Assembly: GCA_025353235.1 (NCBI GenBank)
Contig: JANXQZ010000288.1
Coordinates: 1 to 6,579, forward strand
DNA length: 6,579 bases
Direction: 5' to 3'
Source of the DNA: Bryobacterales bacterium
GTDB taxonomy: Bacteria; Acidobacteriota; Terriglobia; Bryobacterales; Bryobacteraceae
A model generated the notes under the pieces. The model was given only the letters and a program-made list of their open reading frames with translations, was not told the DNA's origin and searched no databases. The translations under genes and the position numbers were made by a program. Positions 5,160-6,579 of the stretch are shown piece by piece (the stretch's first letter is position 1; each line of letters opens with the position of its first letter).

Positions 5160-6579
5160 ATGGAAACCGTTGGTCAATCGAAAAGCCAGAACTGTACCTG
5201 CCCCGTAGCAGCCGCTTATTGGCAATGTCTCGTTTTACTCTTCTTATTTACCGCTTCCAGCCTTTTCGGACAGAGTTCGGCCGGATTTGGAGGCATCTCG
5301 GGCGTAGTCCAGGACGCAAGCGGCGCGGTTGTGCCCAATGCGAAGGTCATAGTTGAAAACACTTCCAGGGCGGTTCGGCGCGAACTGGCCACCACGGCTT
5401 CGGGTGCCTTCAGCGCTCCCAATTTAGTGCCGGCAGCCGGTTACTCAGTAATGGTTTCGCTGCCGGGCTTTGCAAACTACGATTTGAAGAACATTACCGT
5501 GTCGGTTGGCGAAACGGTCACGCTCAGCCCGGTGCTCGGCGTCGCCGGATCGGCGACTCAGGTGGAAGTCACAGGCGTAGCTCCCATCATTGACGACACG
5601 AAAACCGATGTTTCCCAGGTCATCAGCTCCAAACAGATTTTGGACCTGCCCATCAACGGAAGGCGTGTCGATTCCTTCGTGCTCCTTTCGCCGGGCGTCA
5701 CCTCGGACGGGGCTTTTGGATTAATCTCCTTTCGCGGCAATCCAGGCGGGAACACCTTTCTCACCGACGGCAACGACACCACGAACTCGTTCTACGACGA
5801 GAACGCGGGTCGCACCCGATCCTATAACATTTCGCAGGATGCCGTTCAGGAGTTCCAGGTGGTCTCCTCCAACTTTCTGGCCGAATACGGTCATGCATCC
5901 GGGGGCGTAATCAATACCGTCACCCGCAGCGGCAGCAACGAATTGCACGGTACCGCCTACTGGTTCTTCCGCAACCGCACGCTGAACGCCACCGATATCA
6001 CCGCGCATGGCGTGAATCCTCCGGAATGGCGGCATCAGGCAGGCGTGAGCGTGGGCGGTCCCGTTATCAAGAACAAGATTTTCTACTTCTTCAACGGGGA
6101 ACTGACGCGCCGCAACGACCCGATTGTGTCCTCCAACTTAAGCAACACCTCGGGCCTATTCGACTCTAACGCGAACTTTAACCCGACCACTGCCGGGAAA
6201 GCCAACTGCACGGCCAGCGCTTCTCAGTGCGCGGCGGCGGTGTCCTATCTTCAGAGCCGCATCGCCACTCAACTCGTGCCCCGCAAAGTGGACGTCAACC
6301 TCCTCTTTGGCAAGATCGATTACCATCTCAACGACCAGAATACTTTCAGCTTCAGTCTCAACTACCTGGATTTCCGGTCGCCGAATGGAATTCAGACGCA
6401 GCTCTCGCTTGCCGACGGCAGCGGCATAGGCAACAATGCCGACACGAACGTGTTTGACCGAACGGGCCGCATTAGCTGGACCATGGTGCCCACCGCGACA
6501 GCCGTGAACGAGCTTCGTTTCGGCTGGTTTAAGGATCGCCAGTATGACCCCGCCAGTCCCAGCCTGCTGCCTTCCTTCG
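5160..6579 (+). CDS. TonB-dependent receptor, Oar-like, with carboxypeptidase-regulatory-like domain (3' end outside window)
   Basis: The first 473 codons of an outer-membrane protein; acidobacterial members usually exceed 1,000 residues, so half or more is missing. Residues 1-38 form a signal peptide with a hydrophobic core at about 22-33 (CLVLLFLFTASS) and a probable cut near FGQ/SS; its n-region of about 20 residues is longer than usual and has a single lysine. Residues about 44-135 are a carboxypeptidase-regulatory-like Ig fold (GISGVVQDASGAVVPNAKV, then SGAFSAPNLVPAAGYSV). The plug domain covers about 145-257 (ILDLPINGRRVDSFVLLSPGV, FRGNPGGNTFLTDGND, EYGHASGGVINTVTRSGSN), and beta-barrel strands start at about 260 (LHGTAYWFFRNRTLNATD, GGPVIKNKIFYFFNGE). 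Such receptors import large substrates, often glycans or siderophore-like compounds, using TonB energy; no substrate can be named from this part. Cys350 and Cys357 could bridge a short extracellular loop. A separate promoter is likely, given the upstream direct repeat and strong ribosome binding site. Confidence 0.93.
   Translation, partial: METVGQSKSQNCTCPVAAAYWQCLVLLFLFTASSLFGQSSAGFGGISGVVQDASGAVVPNAKVIVENTSRAVRRELATTASGAFSAPNLVPAAGYSVMVSLPGFANYDLKNITVSVGETVTLSPVLGVAGSATQVEVTGVAPIIDDTKTDVSQVISSKQILDLPINGRRVDSFVLLSPGVTSDGAFGLISFRGNPGGNTFLTDGNDTTNSFYDENAGRTRSYNISQDAVQEFQVVSSNFLAEYGHASGGVINTVTRSGSNELHGTAYWFFRNRTLNATDITAHGVNPPEWRHQAGVSVGGPVIKNKIFYFFNGELTRRNDPIVSSNLSNTSGLFDSNANFNPTTAGKANCTASASQCAAAVSYLQSRIATQLVPRKVDVNLLFGKIDYHLNDQNTFSFSLNYLDFRSPNGIQTQLSLADGSGIGNNADTNVFDRTGRISWTMVPTATAVNELRFGWFKDRQYDPASPSLLPSF

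Overview
The window looks like a piece of an Acidobacteriota chromosome, probably of the Solibacter/Bryobacter kind. This is inferred from three things: a TonB-dependent, Oar-like outer-membrane receptor with an N-terminal carboxypeptidase-regulatory-like domain, a TPR protein tail typical of acidobacterial kinase or regulator proteins, and a vanadium-haloperoxidase/PAP2-like secreted protein. The DNA is moderately GC-rich and every supported gene lies on the + strand. I saw no rRNA, tRNA, CRISPR array, insertion sequence or phage gene.

Layout. (a) 1-561: the C-terminal end of a TPR protein, cut by the window start. (b) 600-2696: a secreted penicillin-acylase-family Ntn hydrolase with a recognisable catalytic set. 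(c) 2693-3187: coaD, phosphopantetheine adenylyltransferase, overlapping the acylase stop by 4 bp (GTGA). (d) 3188-3333: an intergenic region with a long imperfect inverted repeat whose arms overlap a second, crossing inverted repeat. (e) 3334-4674: a secreted protein made of two tandem haloperoxidase/PAP2-like units. (f) 4716-5084: a small four-helix DoxX-like membrane protein. (g) 5085-5159: a short intergenic region holding an 11-bp-period direct repeat that resembles a PhoB/OmpR-family operator, then a strong ribosome binding site. (h) 5160-6579: the first 473 codons of a TonB-dependent receptor, cut by the window end.

Most of the genes encode envelope or exported proteins (acylase, haloperoxidase-like protein, DoxX-like protein, receptor). 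CoaD is the only clear cytoplasmic housekeeping enzyme. The acylase and coaD are probably co-transcribed and translationally coupled. The haloperoxidase-like gene and the doxX-like gene (41 bp apart) may form a second unit, and the receptor probably has its own promoter.

The most interesting points are the tandem haloperoxidase-like protein, in which each half lacks different active-site residues that the other half keeps, and the two intergenic elements. No complete novel multi-gene system is evident.
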